A stretch of 64,000 bases of DNA from Flavobacterium sp. (GTDB lineage Bacteria > Bacteroidota > Bacteroidia > Flavobacteriales > Flavobacteriaceae), in contig NZ_SEBS01000001.1 in assembly GCF_004211145.1 (NCBI RefSeq), forward strand, positions 124,001-188,000, given 5' to 3'. The translations under genes and the position numbers were made by a program. This document shows, one piece after another, positions 29,078 through 38,054 of this stretch. Under the pieces are notes generated by a model. It ran no database searches. It was not told where the DNA came from and was given only the letters and a program-made list of their open reading frames with translations. Within the stretch, counting starts at the first letter, position 1; each line of letters opens with the position of its first letter.

Positions 29078-29533
29078 ATGGACCAGCTTTCAAAAATCCT
29101 GCTCAAGGATAATTATAAAAAGATAAAATTCAAGATTTCCAAAACGAATCACCTGCTTCTTTCGGCATCGATCAACGGCGTCAAAGGCGATTTCATCCTC
29201 GATACGGGAGCGTCGAACAGTTGCGTCGGGTTTGATGAAGCCGAGTTTTTCCACCTCAAGACAAAAAACTCAAAAACCAAAGCCGCGGGTGCCGGAGCGA
29301 TCGACATGCTCACGCAGACCGCCAAGAAAAACCTGCTTAAGATCGGTCGATGGAAGGATTCCGACTTTAATCTGGTCGTATTCGATTTGTCGCACGTGAA
29401 CATCGCGTTGCAACAACACAAGGCCAAACGAGTTCAGGGAATCATTGGCGCCGACGTGTTGATCCACGGAAAGGCGATTATTGATTATGAGAATTGTTGT
29501 CTGTATCTCAGGAAAAATGTTCCGCTCGGCTGA
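29078..29533 (+). CDS. Retropepsin-like (clan AA) aspartic protease
   Basis: The 151-aa product carries the retroviral-type active-site motif LDTGASNSCVG with catalytic D42. It has a second hydrophobic-Gly strand (VQGIIGADVLI) that corresponds to the C-terminal psi-loop of the fold. A protein this short would work as a homodimer, each monomer giving one aspartate. There is no signal peptide, so it is probably cytosolic. Substrates are unknown in bacterial members. Its end abuts the remnant at 29530 that reads on in another frame. Confidence 0.85.
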   Translation: MDQLSKILLKDNYKKIKFKISKTNHLLLSASINGVKGDFILDTGASNSCVGFDEAEFFHLKTKNSKTKAAGAGAIDMLTQTAKKNLLKIGRWKDSDFNLVVFDLSHVNIALQQHKAKRVQGIIGADVLIHGKAIIDYENCCLYLRKNVPLG

Positions 29534-29922
29534 CAACATTTGGAAACGTCAGCCCCGAACAAATCTGGAAGATGAAACACAAAGGTCAATTGGACGACGG
29601 CCACACGTACTTGTTCGCACTCGAACTTCCTGCGGGCAATTACGAATTTTCAAGTATCCGCCTCTTTACGAATAGCCCGTAATCGCGTTGCAACGAACTG
29701 ATTATTCGGGCAATTTCTCGATTCCGTTCCAGATCGAAAAACAAAAACCGACGTATGCCGGTAATATTGTTCAATGAATTTGCGACGGATGCGCAAGTTT
29801 CCGTGTCGTACGCGAACCAATACGAGCGCGACATCGAGGCTATAAAACGTCTTAAACCGACTATCGATCGGGCAAAAGCATCAAATAATGTAAATCGCAA
29901 TGTTGTGTTTAAGGTCAAGTAA
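29530..29922 (+). pseudogene. Frameshifted remnant of a hypothetical gene
   Basis: Three in-order segments of protein-like sequence lie in shifting frames. The first (29530-29682) includes VSPEQIWKMKHKGQLDD and LFALELPAGNYEFSSIRL. The next, one frame back (to 29777), includes RTDYSGNFSIPFQIEKQK and PTYAGNIV. The last, back in the first frame (to 29922), includes FNEFATDAQVSVSYANQYE and RDIEAIKRLKPTIDRAKA. A lost C near 29677 and an added base near 29769 would explain both shifts. No proper start exists, since the 5' end merges with the protease gene. Two sequencing errors could mimic this, but the missing 5' end still points to a remnant. Confidence 0.65.
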
Positions 29923-30063
29923 AAAAACTTTGAATCCAGAAACGATCGTCAGTTGGAAACTGGCGCGATGTTTGGTTTTGTTAAAATAATTCGGATCTGA
30001 AAATTTTCGTGCATCCGAATTACCGAATCCTTACATTAGCACCAATTTTTGAAAATTCCCTTT

Positions 30064-30984
30064 ATGAAGAAAATTACTTTCCTTTTGATTTTTACCGTTT
30101 TCACCTCGTTGGTTTCAGTTGCCCAAGACTTCGGGCATTTGACCATTTTCTCTGAAGACGGCGACAAATTTTTCCTCGTGTTGAACGGCGAGAAAATCAA
30201 CAACAAGGCTCAGACCAACATTCGCGTCGAGCATCTCACCCAAAAATATTACACGGCCAAAATCCTGTTCGAAGACAAGACGATCGCTGCGGTTTCGACG
30301 AGCAATCTTTCGCTTACCGACGCTGACGATGTGTTCCAAGATGTAACCTACAAGCTAAAACGCGACAAAAAAGATCCCAAAAAACTCAAATTGCGTTTCT
30401 TTTCGATGGCTGACATCGTGGACGGTTATGACGCGCCGCCGTCGGTGACGGTTTTCGAATATGGAAATCCCGAACCGATCTCGATGACAATTACTGAAAC
30501 GACTACGACCACAACCACTCAAGGCAACGGAGGCGGAATTTCGATGGGCGCGAGCGTTCCGGGAGTGAATGTAAATATTTCGGTTCAGGAACCGGGGATG
30601 AACGGCTCGGTCACGCAATCCACGACAACTACGACCACGACGACGGCGAGTTTTACTGAAGAAGAAGAACGCCGACCACGCGGTTGCCGCAACGGTTACG
30701 CCATTTCGCCGCGTCAACTCGATGACATGCTCGCGAGTTTGCGCAAACAGACTTTTGAAGATACGCGCCTGAAGTCGGCCAAACAGATGATTGCTAACAA
30801 TTGCCTAAGTTCGGCCCAAGTTGCCAAAATGTGTCAGGAATTCAAGTTCGAGGACAACAAGCTACAAATCGCGAAATTCGCTTTCCCATACTGCGTCGAC
30901 CCAAACAATTATTATAAGGTAAACGATGTGTTTACGTTTAGTTCGAATGTTGATGAGTTGACGGAGTTTGTGTCGAGACGATGA
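30064..30984 (+). CDS. Secreted DUF4476-domain protein with poly-Thr tracts
   Basis: The 306-aa product starts at ATG 30064 (signal peptide MKKITFLLIFTVFTSLVSVAQ); the TTG at 30049 is less likely. The N-terminal half is beta-rich (HLTIFSEDGDKFFLVLNGEKIN). A linker holds two threonine runs (TETTTTTTTQG and TQSTTTTTTTTAS) around a Gly/Met-rich segment. The C-terminal 95 residues (RQLDDMLASLRKQTFEDTRLKSAKQMI ... YCVDPNNYYKV) are the DUF4476 helical domain seen in many Bacteroidetes secreted proteins. Function is unknown. A terminator follows at 31004. Confidence 0.85.
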   Translation: MKKITFLLIFTVFTSLVSVAQDFGHLTIFSEDGDKFFLVLNGEKINNKAQTNIRVEHLTQKYYTAKILFEDKTIAAVSTSNLSLTDADDVFQDVTYKLKRDKKDPKKLKLRFFSMADIVDGYDAPPSVTVFEYGNPEPISMTITETTTTTTTQGNGGGISMGASVPGVNVNISVQEPGMNGSVTQSTTTTTTTTASFTEEEERRPRGCRNGYAISPRQLDDMLASLRKQTFEDTRLKSAKQMIANNCLSSAQVAKMCQEFKFEDNKLQIAKFAFPYCVDPNNYYKVNDVFTFSSNVDELTEFVSRR

Positions 30985-31003
30985 TGAACTTTTTGAAATT
31001 TAG

Positions 31004-31028
31004 AATCCCGTAAATAGCGGGATTTTTT
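31004..31028 (+). terminator. Intrinsic terminator after the DUF4476 gene
   Basis: A perfect AATCCCG / CGGGATT stem with a 7-nt loop runs into TTTTTT. Confidence 0.85.
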
Positions 31029-31198
31029 ATTGAGGTGAATTGTGAGTTGAAGTATTTTATATATTTAGTACCAAATAACTGCGTGAAATACGGTTCTCGG
31101 ATTTTTTTATATTTCTGACCTATGGTCTAGAATTTTCTTTCGGACGCGGAATATGCTTAGAACGATTTTAAGTACGATGCTGTTAAAATCAATATTTA

Positions 31199-32725
31199 AT
31201 GAAGATACTTTTAGACACAAATATTGTCATTCATCGAGAAACCGGAAAAATTGTTAGGCAAGATATAGGTCAATTGTTCTTTTGGCTGGACAAACTACGA
31301 CACGAAAAATATATACATCCAATTTCAATTATCGAGATTGAAAAATATAAAGATGAGCAGGTACTAAAAACGATCAGAGTAAAATTAGAAAGCTACAATC
31401 TTATTAAACATCCGGCAAAATTTGGAACATCGATCAATCAATTAAGTGGGAATGTCGATAAAAACCAAAATGATGTCTATGATACCCAATTGCTGAACGA
31501 AGTATATGAAGGCCGTGTAGATTGCTTGATTTCAGAAGACAAAAAGATACATTTGAAAGCTGCGCAACTGGGAATCTCCAAACAAGTTTTTAAAATCCAA
31601 ACATTTCTTGAAAAAGCAACGGCCGAAAATCCAGACCTTGTAAATTACAAAATATTAGCAGTAAAAAAGATTGATTTCGCCGAAGTTGACATTAATGATC
31701 CTTTTTTTGATAGTTTTCGTCTGGACTATGCAGAATTTAACAAATGGTTCAATAAAAAATCCGAAGACCCGTGTTACGTTTGCTATCAAGATGACAAGCT
31801 TATTGCATTTCTTTTCATCAAAATAGAAGATGAAAATGAAAACCATTCAGAGATAACTCCTTCATTCCCGAAAAAGAAAAGATTAAAGATTGGAACCCTG
31901 AAAGTTACAGGGAACGGATACAAAATTGGCGAACGATTTCTTAAAACAGTTTTCGACAACGCAAGTCAATATAAAGTACACGAGATATATGTCACAATTT
32001 TTAATAAGCGACCAGAACAAGAACAATTAATCGATCTGCTTCAAGAGTGGGGATTTAAAAAGTATGGTATTAAAACGACACCTAATGGAGAAGAATTCGT
32101 TTATACTAGAACATATGGAAAATCGCTGCCTGTTAACATCCAATTTCCCAAACTTACATATCCATTCATTTCAAGGAAAACAAATAAATACATTATTAAA
32201 ATTGAGCCGCAATATCACACGGAACTATTTCCAGATAGCATTAATACAAAAGAAGATTCAAGCAAGTATACTGAAAATGAGCCCCACAGAAATCGGATAA
32301 GTAAGGTTTATATTTCACATTCGAAGGATCGAAATTTAAAAGCTGGAGACATAATTGTCATTTATCGTATGGGAGAAACAACTCCTAAAAAATATTCAAG
32401 CACCGTAACGACAATTTGCATTGTAGAAAGTATCAGAAATGATTTTAAAAATTTTGAAGAGTTTTACGATGCTTGTAATAGGAGAACGATGATTGCCAGA
32501 CAAGCACTTCTAGATGATTGGTGGAATAAATTTCCCGGAAATCGTCCGTTTGTTGTTAATTTTTTATACGCTCATTCGTTTCCCACGCCAAAACCCACGC
32601 TTAATGATTTAAACGTTATTGGCGTGATTCCCGACATTATGAATATGCCTAGAGGGTTTATCCCTTTAGATAACGATCAGTTCAATACTTTACTTAAATT
32701 TGCATACAAGAAAAAACAATCATGA
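31199..32725 (+). CDS. PIN-GNAT-EVE/PUA-like three-domain fusion protein
   Basis: The 508-aa product combines three domains. Residues 1-135 form a PIN-like nuclease with acidic residues in the expected places: D6 in LLDTNIVIHRE, E46 in ISIIEIEKY, D95 in NDVYDTQLL and E113/D114 in ISEDKKIH. Residues about 140-315 look like a GNAT acetyltransferase (CYVCYQDDKLIAFLFIKI, LKIGTLKVTGNGYKIGERFL, LLQEWGFKKYG). Residues about 370-508 resemble an EVE/PUA-like domain (KVYISHSKDRNLKAGDIIVIYRMG; ICIVESIRNDF; GVIPDIMNMPRGF). This suggests an RNA-targeting nuclease/modifier. It overlaps the ASCH gene by 4 nt (ATGA at 32722). The pair is AT-rich against its neighbours, which suggests horizontal transfer. Confidence 0.75.
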   Translation: MKILLDTNIVIHRETGKIVRQDIGQLFFWLDKLRHEKYIHPISIIEIEKYKDEQVLKTIRVKLESYNLIKHPAKFGTSINQLSGNVDKNQNDVYDTQLLNEVYEGRVDCLISEDKKIHLKAAQLGISKQVFKIQTFLEKATAENPDLVNYKILAVKKIDFAEVDINDPFFDSFRLDYAEFNKWFNKKSEDPCYVCYQDDKLIAFLFIKIEDENENHSEITPSFPKKKRLKIGTLKVTGNGYKIGERFLKTVFDNASQYKVHEIYVTIFNKRPEQEQLIDLLQEWGFKKYGIKTTPNGEEFVYTRTYGKSLPVNIQFPKLTYPFISRKTNKYIIKIEPQYHTELFPDSINTKEDSSKYTENEPHRNRISKVYISHSKDRNLKAGDIIVIYRMGETTPKKYSSTVTTICIVESIRNDFKNFEEFYDACNRRTMIARQALLDDWWNKFPGNRPFVVNFLYAHSFPTPKPTLNDLNVIGVIPDIMNMPRGFIPLDNDQFNTLLKFAYKKKQS

Positions 32726-33096
32726 AAGTCGTCCTATCCATAAAACCGGAATTTGCTAATAAAATTTTTGATGGCACTAAAAAATTTGAATTTCGAAAAG
32801 CAATATTTAAACAGGATGTAAAATCGATTGTAGTCTATTCATCATCACCAGTTCAAAAGGTGATTGGGGAATTCGAGATAGAACAAATCCACAGTCATGA
32901 TTTAGAAACTTTATGGGATTTAACAAAGGAAGATTCGGGAATCACTGAAGAATATTTTTACAAATACTTTGCAAAACGTCAGTTTGGTTTTGCAATCCAA
33001 GTAAAGAAACTTCTCAAATATCAACAACCAAAATGTCTAAAAACTGACTACAATTTATCTCCACCGCAGTCTTTCGCATATTGGTATAATGAGTGA
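32722..33096 (+). CDS. ASCH-domain (PUA-like) protein
   Basis: The 124-aa product is nearly all ASCH domain: MKVVLSIKPEFANKIFDG, KFEFRK, VVYSSSPVQKVIGEFEIEQI and RQFGFAIQVKKL are typical of the small COG4933-like members. ASCH/PUA-like folds bind RNA or modified nucleotides. The 4-nt overlap with the PIN-GNAT-EVE gene implies coupled translation and joint function. A toxin-antitoxin or RNA-modification role is inference. A terminator lies 73 nt downstream. Confidence 0.85.
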   Translation: MKVVLSIKPEFANKIFDGTKKFEFRKAIFKQDVKSIVVYSSSPVQKVIGEFEIEQIHSHDLETLWDLTKEDSGITEEYFYKYFAKRQFGFAIQVKKLLKYQQPKCLKTDYNLSPPQSFAYWYNE

Positions 33097-33167
33097 CGCA
33101 ATATAAAGTCCCCAGCACCTTCAAGCAATCGACATCAACGACGAAACATCCCCGTTTACAAACAAAA

Positions 33168-33196
33168 AAAATCCCGCTCTCACAAGCGGGATTTTT
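33168..33196. terminator. Bidirectional terminator between ASCH and sucB genes
   Basis: A 10-bp stem (AAATCCCGCT / AGCGGGATTT) with a 6-nt loop is flanked by A-rich and T-rich runs, so it can end both converging transcripts. Confidence 0.85.
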
Positions 33197-33217
33197 CATA
33201 TAAAACTAAAAAGGAAT

Positions 33218-34468
33218 CTACAATTCTAAGGCTTTTTTCGCGTCTCCGTTCATCAAAAGATTTATCGGATCTTCGAGGCCTTCTTTCACCGCGACGAGGA
33301 ATCCGACCGATTCTTTCCCGTCGATGATACGGTGATCGTACGACAAAGCCACGTACATCATCGGGTGGATTTCAACTTTTCCATCAACCGCGATCGGGCG
33401 CTCAATGATGTTGTGCATTCCCAAAATTCCCGATTGCGGCGGGTTGATGATCGGCGTCGAAAGCATCGACCCGAAAACACCACCGTTTGTGATCGTGAAC
33501 GTTCCGCCTGTCATGTCATCAACGGTGATTTGTCCGTCGCGCGCACGCAAAGCAAGACGCTTGATTTCCGATTCGATTCCACGGAACGAAAGTGCCTCGG
33601 CGTTTCTGACAACCGGAACCATCAAACCTTTCGGGCCTGAAACCGCGATCGAGATGTCGGCGAAATCGTAGGCCACTTTCTGGTCGCCATCGATCATCGA
33701 ATTTACATCGGGGAACAACTGCAACGCGCGCGTCACGGCTTTCGTGAAGAACGACATATAACCTAAAGTCACGCCTCCGTGTTTGGCTTTGAACGCTTCC
33801 TTGAATTCGTTGCGCACTTTGTTGATCGGTGTCATGTTCACTTCGTTGAACGTCGTAAGCATGGCCGTTTCGTTTTTCGCCGAAACCAATCTTTCTGCGA
33901 CCTTACGACGCAACATTGACAATTTCGTGCGGCTTGAAGAACGGTTTCCTCCAGTAGGCGTTCCCATTGACGGTGTCGCGTTTACGGCGTCGTCTTTGGT
34001 GATGCGGCCGTCTTTTCCTGTTCCGGAAACAGAAGCAGCATCGATATTTTTCTCATCGAGGATTTTTTTGGCTGCAGGTGAAGCCGAACCTGAAGCGTAT
34101 GAAGTTTCGGCCGGTTTAGCTTCTTCTTTCTTCGGTTCTTCTTTTTTAGGCTCTTCCGCTTTTGGAGCTTCGGCCTTCGGTTCTTCTTTCTTTTCGTCGG
34201 CTTTTGGTGCAGACGCTCCGTCCGGTTTGGCAGCATCGGTGTCGATGTGAGCCACGACTTGCCCTACTTTCACCGCGTCGCCTTCTTCGGCTTTAAGCGT
34301 AATGATTCCGCTGGCTTCGGCTGGCAATTCGAGTGTTGCTTTGTCTGAATCGACTTCGGCAATAGCTTGGTCTTTCTCGACGTAATCGCCGTCTTTCACT
34401 AACCAGGTTGCGATTTCCACTTCGGTAATCGATTCGCCTGGCGAAGGAACTTTCATTTCTAAAATCAT
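33218..34468 (-). CDS. sucB: Dihydrolipoyllysine succinyltransferase, E2 of 2-oxoglutarate dehydrogenase
   Basis: The 416-aa TCA-cycle enzyme transfers the succinyl group to CoA. The N-terminal lipoyl domain has the modified lysine K43 in [11 protein letters not shown]. An Ala/Lys/Glu/Pro-rich linker follows, then the peripheral subunit-binding domain ([14 protein letters not shown] ... [13 protein letters not shown]). The C-terminal catalytic domain ends with [12 protein letters not shown], whose His and Asp are catalytic. The second residue onwards ([18 protein letters not shown]) is typical of SucB, not PDH E2. It is downstream of sucA on the minus strand, with a 110-nt gap containing a large palindrome. 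Confidence 0.95.
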   Translation of the reverse strand: MILEMKVPSPGESITEVEIATWLVKDGDYVEKDQAIAEVDSDKATLELPAEASGIITLKAEEGDAVKVGQVVAHIDTDAAKPDGASAPKADEKKEEPKAEAPKAEEPKKEEPKKEEAKPAETSYASGSASPAAKKILDEKNIDAASVSGTGKDGRITKDDAVNATPSMGTPTGGNRSSSRTKLSMLRRKVAERLVSAKNETAMLTTFNEVNMTPINKVRNEFKEAFKAKHGGVTLGYMSFFTKAVTRALQLFPDVNSMIDGDQKVAYDFADISIAVSGPKGLMVPVVRNAEALSFRGIESEIKRLALRARDGQITVDDMTGGTFTITNGGVFGSMLSTPIINPPQSGILGMHNIIERPIAVDGKVEIHPMMYVALSYDHRIIDGKESVGFLVAVKEGLEDPINLLMNGDAKKALEL

Positions 34469-34499
34469 CGATATAGAATTTTATGTTGTCTATGGATTG

Positions 34500-34569
34500 A
34501 CCTGCAAGGTTTCCAAAACCTTGTAGGTCTCTATTTTTAAACCTACAAGGTTTTGGAAACCTTGCAGGT
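34500..34569. repeat. Perfect 29-bp inverted repeat between sucA and sucB
   Basis: Arm 1 (34500-34528; begins ACCTGCAAGG, ends CTTGTAGGT) is exactly complementary to arm 2 (34541-34569); the loop is 12 nt (CTCTATTTTTAA). Each arm contains AAGGTTT- and AAACCTT-type words that are themselves partly palindromic. No long T-run follows on the minus strand, so a simple terminator is unlikely. As I recall, similar ACCTTGTAGGT-type elements are dispersed in Flavobacteriaceae. Confidence 0.9.
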
Positions 34570-34578
34570 TATATCATT

Positions 34579-37353
34579 CTAATTAAATAAATTTTTATCG
34601 AACACCATCGCGATCGCAGCGGCGTGGCGTTTCTTTGAACGTGCATAACTTCCGGCGGCCGGCGCGCTGTAGGCTTTCAATGAAGCGCAACGCAATTTGA
34701 CTAAGTCGAAATTCATGAGCATGAAACTGTATGCGCCCATGTTTTTAGGTTCTTCCTGCGCCCAGACGTAATCGTCGGCGTTCGGATAACTTGCTATGAT
34801 CGCCTTCAATTGCTCGACTGGCAACGGGAACAATTGTTCGATGCGCACCAACGCGACATCTTTGCGGCCGTTGTTTTCGCGTTCGGCAAGCAGATCGTAA
34901 TAGAATTTCCCGGTACAGAACACGAGCGTTTTCACGTCGGCTTTGTTCACGAACGAGTCATCGATCGTTTCCTGGAACCTACCGTTTGCGAGTTCGTCTT
35001 TGGTCGAAACAACAAGCGGATGACGCAACAAACTCTTCGGCGTGAACACGATCAAAGGTTTGCGGAACGTCGTAACCATTTGGCGTCGCAACAAGTGATA
35101 AAAGTTGGCCGGTGTCGTACAATCGGCGATGAACATGTTCTCGTTCGCACATTGTTGCAGGTAACGTTCCATTCTCGCCGACGAGTGTTCCGCGCCCTGG
35201 CCTTCATAACCGTGAGGCAACAACATGACCAAACCGTTCTGGTTATTCCATTTGTCTTCGGCCGCTGAAATGTATTGGTCGATCATGATCTGTGCCCCGT
35301 TCGAGAAATCCCCGAATTGCGCTTCCCAGATCGTGAGTGTTTTCGGGCTTGCCAACGCGTATCCGTAATCGAAACCGACGACGCCGTATTCCGATAACAA
35401 CGAATTGAAAATGTTGAATTTCCCTTTCTGATCTTTTAACGTCTGAAGCAAGATCACTTCTTCTTCGCTATCCTCGACTTTCACGACAGCGTGACGGTGA
35501 GAGAATGTTCCGCGCTCCACGTCCTGTCCTGAGATTCGAACGTCGTAGCCTTCGGTAAGAAGCGTTCCGTACGCAAGCAATTCGCCCATCGCCCAGTCCA
35601 ATTTATCGCCTTCCCACATGTTTTTGCGGTCGTTGATAAGCTTTGAAATCTTGCTGATGAACTTTTTATCCTGCGGAAGTTCGGTAATGTGTTTCGCGAT
35701 TTCGGCGAGTTTCTTCGCATCGAAAGTCGTGTCGACCGGTTCAAGCATCGTGGCTTGCTGCGCCTGGACGTAACCTTGCCATTCGTTTTGCATGAACGGT
35801 GTGATGATCGTGAGATCTTTCTTGCGCGACGCTTCAAGGTTTTCCTCAAGGACGGCTTTGTATTTGTCTTCGAGCGACTTCACGAAATTCCCGTCGATGA
35901 CGCCATCGGCCAACAATTGAGCCGAATAGATATCGCGTGGATTCTGGTGTTTCGCAAGGATTTTATATAATTTCGGTTGGGTAAAACGCGGCTCGTCACC
36001 TTCGTTGTGCCCGTATTTCCTGTATCCGAGAAGGTCGATGAATACATCGCTTCCGAATTTCATCCTGTAATCAAGTGCGAAAATCATCGCGTGGACGACA
36101 GCTTCCGTATCGTCGGCATTCACGTGCAAAACCGGTGATAGCGTGACCTTCGCGATGTCGGTACAATACGTCGAAGAACGTGCGTCAAGATAGTTCGTGG
36201 TGAATCCGACCTGGTTGTTGATCACGATATGGATTGTCCCGGCGGTTTTATAACCATCGAGTTTCGCCATTTGCACGATTTCGTATACGATGCCTTGTCC
36301 TGCGACGGCGGCATCTCCGTGAACGGCGATCGGCAATACTTTCGACGCATCATTCGGGAAATAACGGTCTTGTTTCGCTCTCGTGATTCCTTCGATAACG
36401 GCTCCGACGGTTTCCAAATGCGATGGATTCGGAGCAAGGTTGATGTTGATCGATTTTCCGGTCTGCGTTCTGCGATCGGCGGTCAATCCAAGGTGATATT
36501 TCACGTCACCGTCGAACAACGCGTCGTCGTCGTAATCTTTCCCGTCGAATTCCGAGAAAATGTCCTGTGTGGATTTCTTGAAAATGTTCGCCAATACGTT
36601 CAAACGACCGCGGTGCGCCATTCCCATTACGAATTGCTCAACACCTTGTTCAGCCGCGGCTTCGATCAAAGCGTCAAGACCCGGAATCAACGATTCGCCA
36701 CCCTCGAGCGAGAAACGCTTTTGGCCGACGTATTTCGTGTGAAGGAAGTTCTCGAAAGAAACCGCCTCGTTGAGTTTTGAAAGTATGTGTTTTTTTTGCT
36801 CGGTCGAGAATTTCGGGCGGTTGTCATTGACACCGATTCGTTCCTGTATCCAAGTCCTGACTTCAGGATCGCGGATGTACATGTACTCGACACCGATCGA
36901 CTGGCAGTAAATCCTGTTTAAATGCTTGAGGATATTTTCGAGCGTCGTCGGCTCCAAATACATCACTTTTGCGGCGTCGAATGTCGTTTGCAGATCGGAG
37001 TCGGAAAGACCGAAGTTCGACAAATCAAGCGACGGCGTAAACACGCGGCGTTCGCGCACCGGATTCGTCTTGGTGAACAAATGCCCGCGCGTGCGGTAAC
37101 CTTCAATGAGTTTCAGAACCGCGAATTCTTTTTGGATTTTTTCAGACTTTTCGCTGAAATCCTGGTTTGAAACGGCAGCCGGAGCCGATTGCGCCACTTC
37201 AGAAACTCCGCCATAAGCACTCGCGCCAAAATCGTAACCTTGGAAGAAACTTCTCCAGCTGGGCTCGATGCTATCGGGATTTTCTAGGTATTGGTCGTAT
37301 AAATCGGCAAAAAATTCAGTGTGCGCTGCGTTCAGGAATGAAAACCTATCCAT
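34579..37353 (-). CDS. sucA: 2-oxoglutarate dehydrogenase E1 component
   Basis: The 924-aa thiamine-diphosphate enzyme decarboxylates 2-oxoglutarate. The N-terminal helix (MDRFSFLNAAHTEFFADLYD) is the E1o segment that recruits E2. Landmarks are EGGESLIPGLDALIE, GMAHRGRLNVLANI, GDAAVAGQGIVYEIVQM, HIVINNQVGFTTN, VHANADDTEAV-like (HVNADDTEAVVHA), GYRKYGHNEGDEPRFTQP, and in the C-terminal third DYGYALASPKTLTIWEAQFGDF and LLPHGYEGQGAEHSSARMER. The length is normal. It is the first gene of the sucA-sucB unit; a TACTTTTG -7 box lies 42 nt upstream. Confidence 0.96.
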   Translation of the reverse strand: MDRFSFLNAAHTEFFADLYDQYLENPDSIEPSWRSFFQGYDFGASAYGGVSEVAQSAPAAVSNQDFSEKSEKIQKEFAVLKLIEGYRTRGHLFTKTNPVRERRVFTPSLDLSNFGLSDSDLQTTFDAAKVMYLEPTTLENILKHLNRIYCQSIGVEYMYIRDPEVRTWIQERIGVNDNRPKFSTEQKKHILSKLNEAVSFENFLHTKYVGQKRFSLEGGESLIPGLDALIEAAAEQGVEQFVMGMAHRGRLNVLANIFKKSTQDIFSEFDGKDYDDDALFDGDVKYHLGLTADRRTQTGKSININLAPNPSHLETVGAVIEGITRAKQDRYFPNDASKVLPIAVHGDAAVAGQGIVYEIVQMAKLDGYKTAGTIHIVINNQVGFTTNYLDARSSTYCTDIAKVTLSPVLHVNADDTEAVVHAMIFALDYRMKFGSDVFIDLLGYRKYGHNEGDEPRFTQPKLYKILAKHQNPRDIYSAQLLADGVIDGNFVKSLEDKYKAVLEENLEASRKKDLTIITPFMQNEWQGYVQAQQATMLEPVDTTFDAKKLAEIAKHITELPQDKKFISKISKLINDRKNMWEGDKLDWAMGELLAYGTLLTEGYDVRISGQDVERGTFSHRHAVVKVEDSEEEVILLQTLKDQKGKFNIFNSLLSEYGVVGFDYGYALASPKTLTIWEAQFGDFSNGAQIMIDQYISAAEDKWNNQNGLVMLLPHGYEGQGAEHSSARMERYLQQCANENMFIADCTTPANFYHLLRRQMVTTFRKPLIVFTPKSLLRHPLVVSTKDELANGRFQETIDDSFVNKADVKTLVFCTGKFYYDLLAERENNGRKDVALVRIEQLFPLPVEQLKAIIASYPNADDYVWAQEEPKNMGAYSFMLMNFDLVKLRCASLKAYSAPAAGSYARSKKRHAAAIAMVFDKNLFN

Positions 37354-37394
37354 AATTTTTGGAAAATGTTGACTATATTTTGAAAATAGTTTCG

Positions 37395-37402
37395 CAAAAG
37401 TA
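37395..37402 (-). promoter_or_regulatory. -7 element (TACTTTTG) of sucA
   Basis: An exact TAnnTTTG match on the minus strand, 42 nt before the sucA ATG. Confidence 0.45.
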
Positions 37403-37471
37403 CGACTCTTAACCGAATTTCTATATGTTTTTAGATACTTTTATGGTTATTAAATATAGCTCCAAAATTCT

Positions 37472-38050
37472 ATGAAATCCCTTGCTGTTTATCGATTTAA
37501 CCGATTCGTTTTGAGTGGCGCGCTGTTGCTTTTTGCCGCGTCGGTTTTTGCTCAGGCCGACAGTACTTGGGAGCCGCGTCCCGTGTATCGATCGGATTTT
37601 TGGCAACGCGTCCAAATCGGCGGCGGGCTCGGGCTTGGAATCGGCAGCGGATACACCGATATTTCGTTGGCTCCGAGCGCGATCTACAGCTTCAATCGCT
37701 ATTTCGCGGCCGGCGTCGGACTCAACGGGAATTACGTGCGCTTCAAGCGATACAGTTCGGACATTGACGAATACCGTTCATGGATTTACGGCGGCAGCGT
37801 GATCGCACTTTTCATGCCCATCGAGCAATTGCAATTGTCGGTCGAACTCGAACAGTTGCGTGTGAATTCGCGTTTGGAAACTATAGATTTCGGGACACAG
37901 CACGACAACTTCTGGAATACGGGATTGTTCGTCGGAGCGGGTTATCGCACGCAAAACGTGACCGTCGGGCTTCGTTACAACTTGCTTTTCGATCGCGACA
38001 AAACCGTTTACGCCGATTCCTGGATGCCGTTCGTGCGCGTTTATTTTTGA
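37472..38050 (+). CDS. Outer-membrane beta-barrel-like protein, 192 aa
   Basis: A signal peptide (ending AASVFAQ) is followed by alternating amphipathic strands: WQRVQIGGGLGLGIGSGYTDISLAPSAIY in two parts, AAGVGLNGNYVRF, GLFVGAGYRTQNVTVGLRYNLLF, and a C-terminal aromatic FVRVYF typical of small outer-membrane barrels. Homologues lie beside sucA in other flavobacteria as far as I recall and are sometimes mislabelled as ketoglutarate decarboxylase; no such enzyme motif is present. The gene is divergent from sucA with 118 nt between. The small TM gene at 38055 follows after 4 nt. Confidence 0.75.
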   Translation: MKSLAVYRFNRFVLSGALLLFAASVFAQADSTWEPRPVYRSDFWQRVQIGGGLGLGIGSGYTDISLAPSAIYSFNRYFAAGVGLNGNYVRFKRYSSDIDEYRSWIYGGSVIALFMPIEQLQLSVELEQLRVNSRLETIDFGTQHDNFWNTGLFVGAGYRTQNVTVGLRYNLLFDRDKTVYADSWMPFVRVYF

Positions 38051-38054
38051 GCCG

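Noticed and set aside
37472..38050. Alpha-ketoglutarate decarboxylase
   Set aside because: The sequence is a small outer-membrane barrel without thiamine-binding or catalytic motifs; only its place beside sucA would suggest the name.
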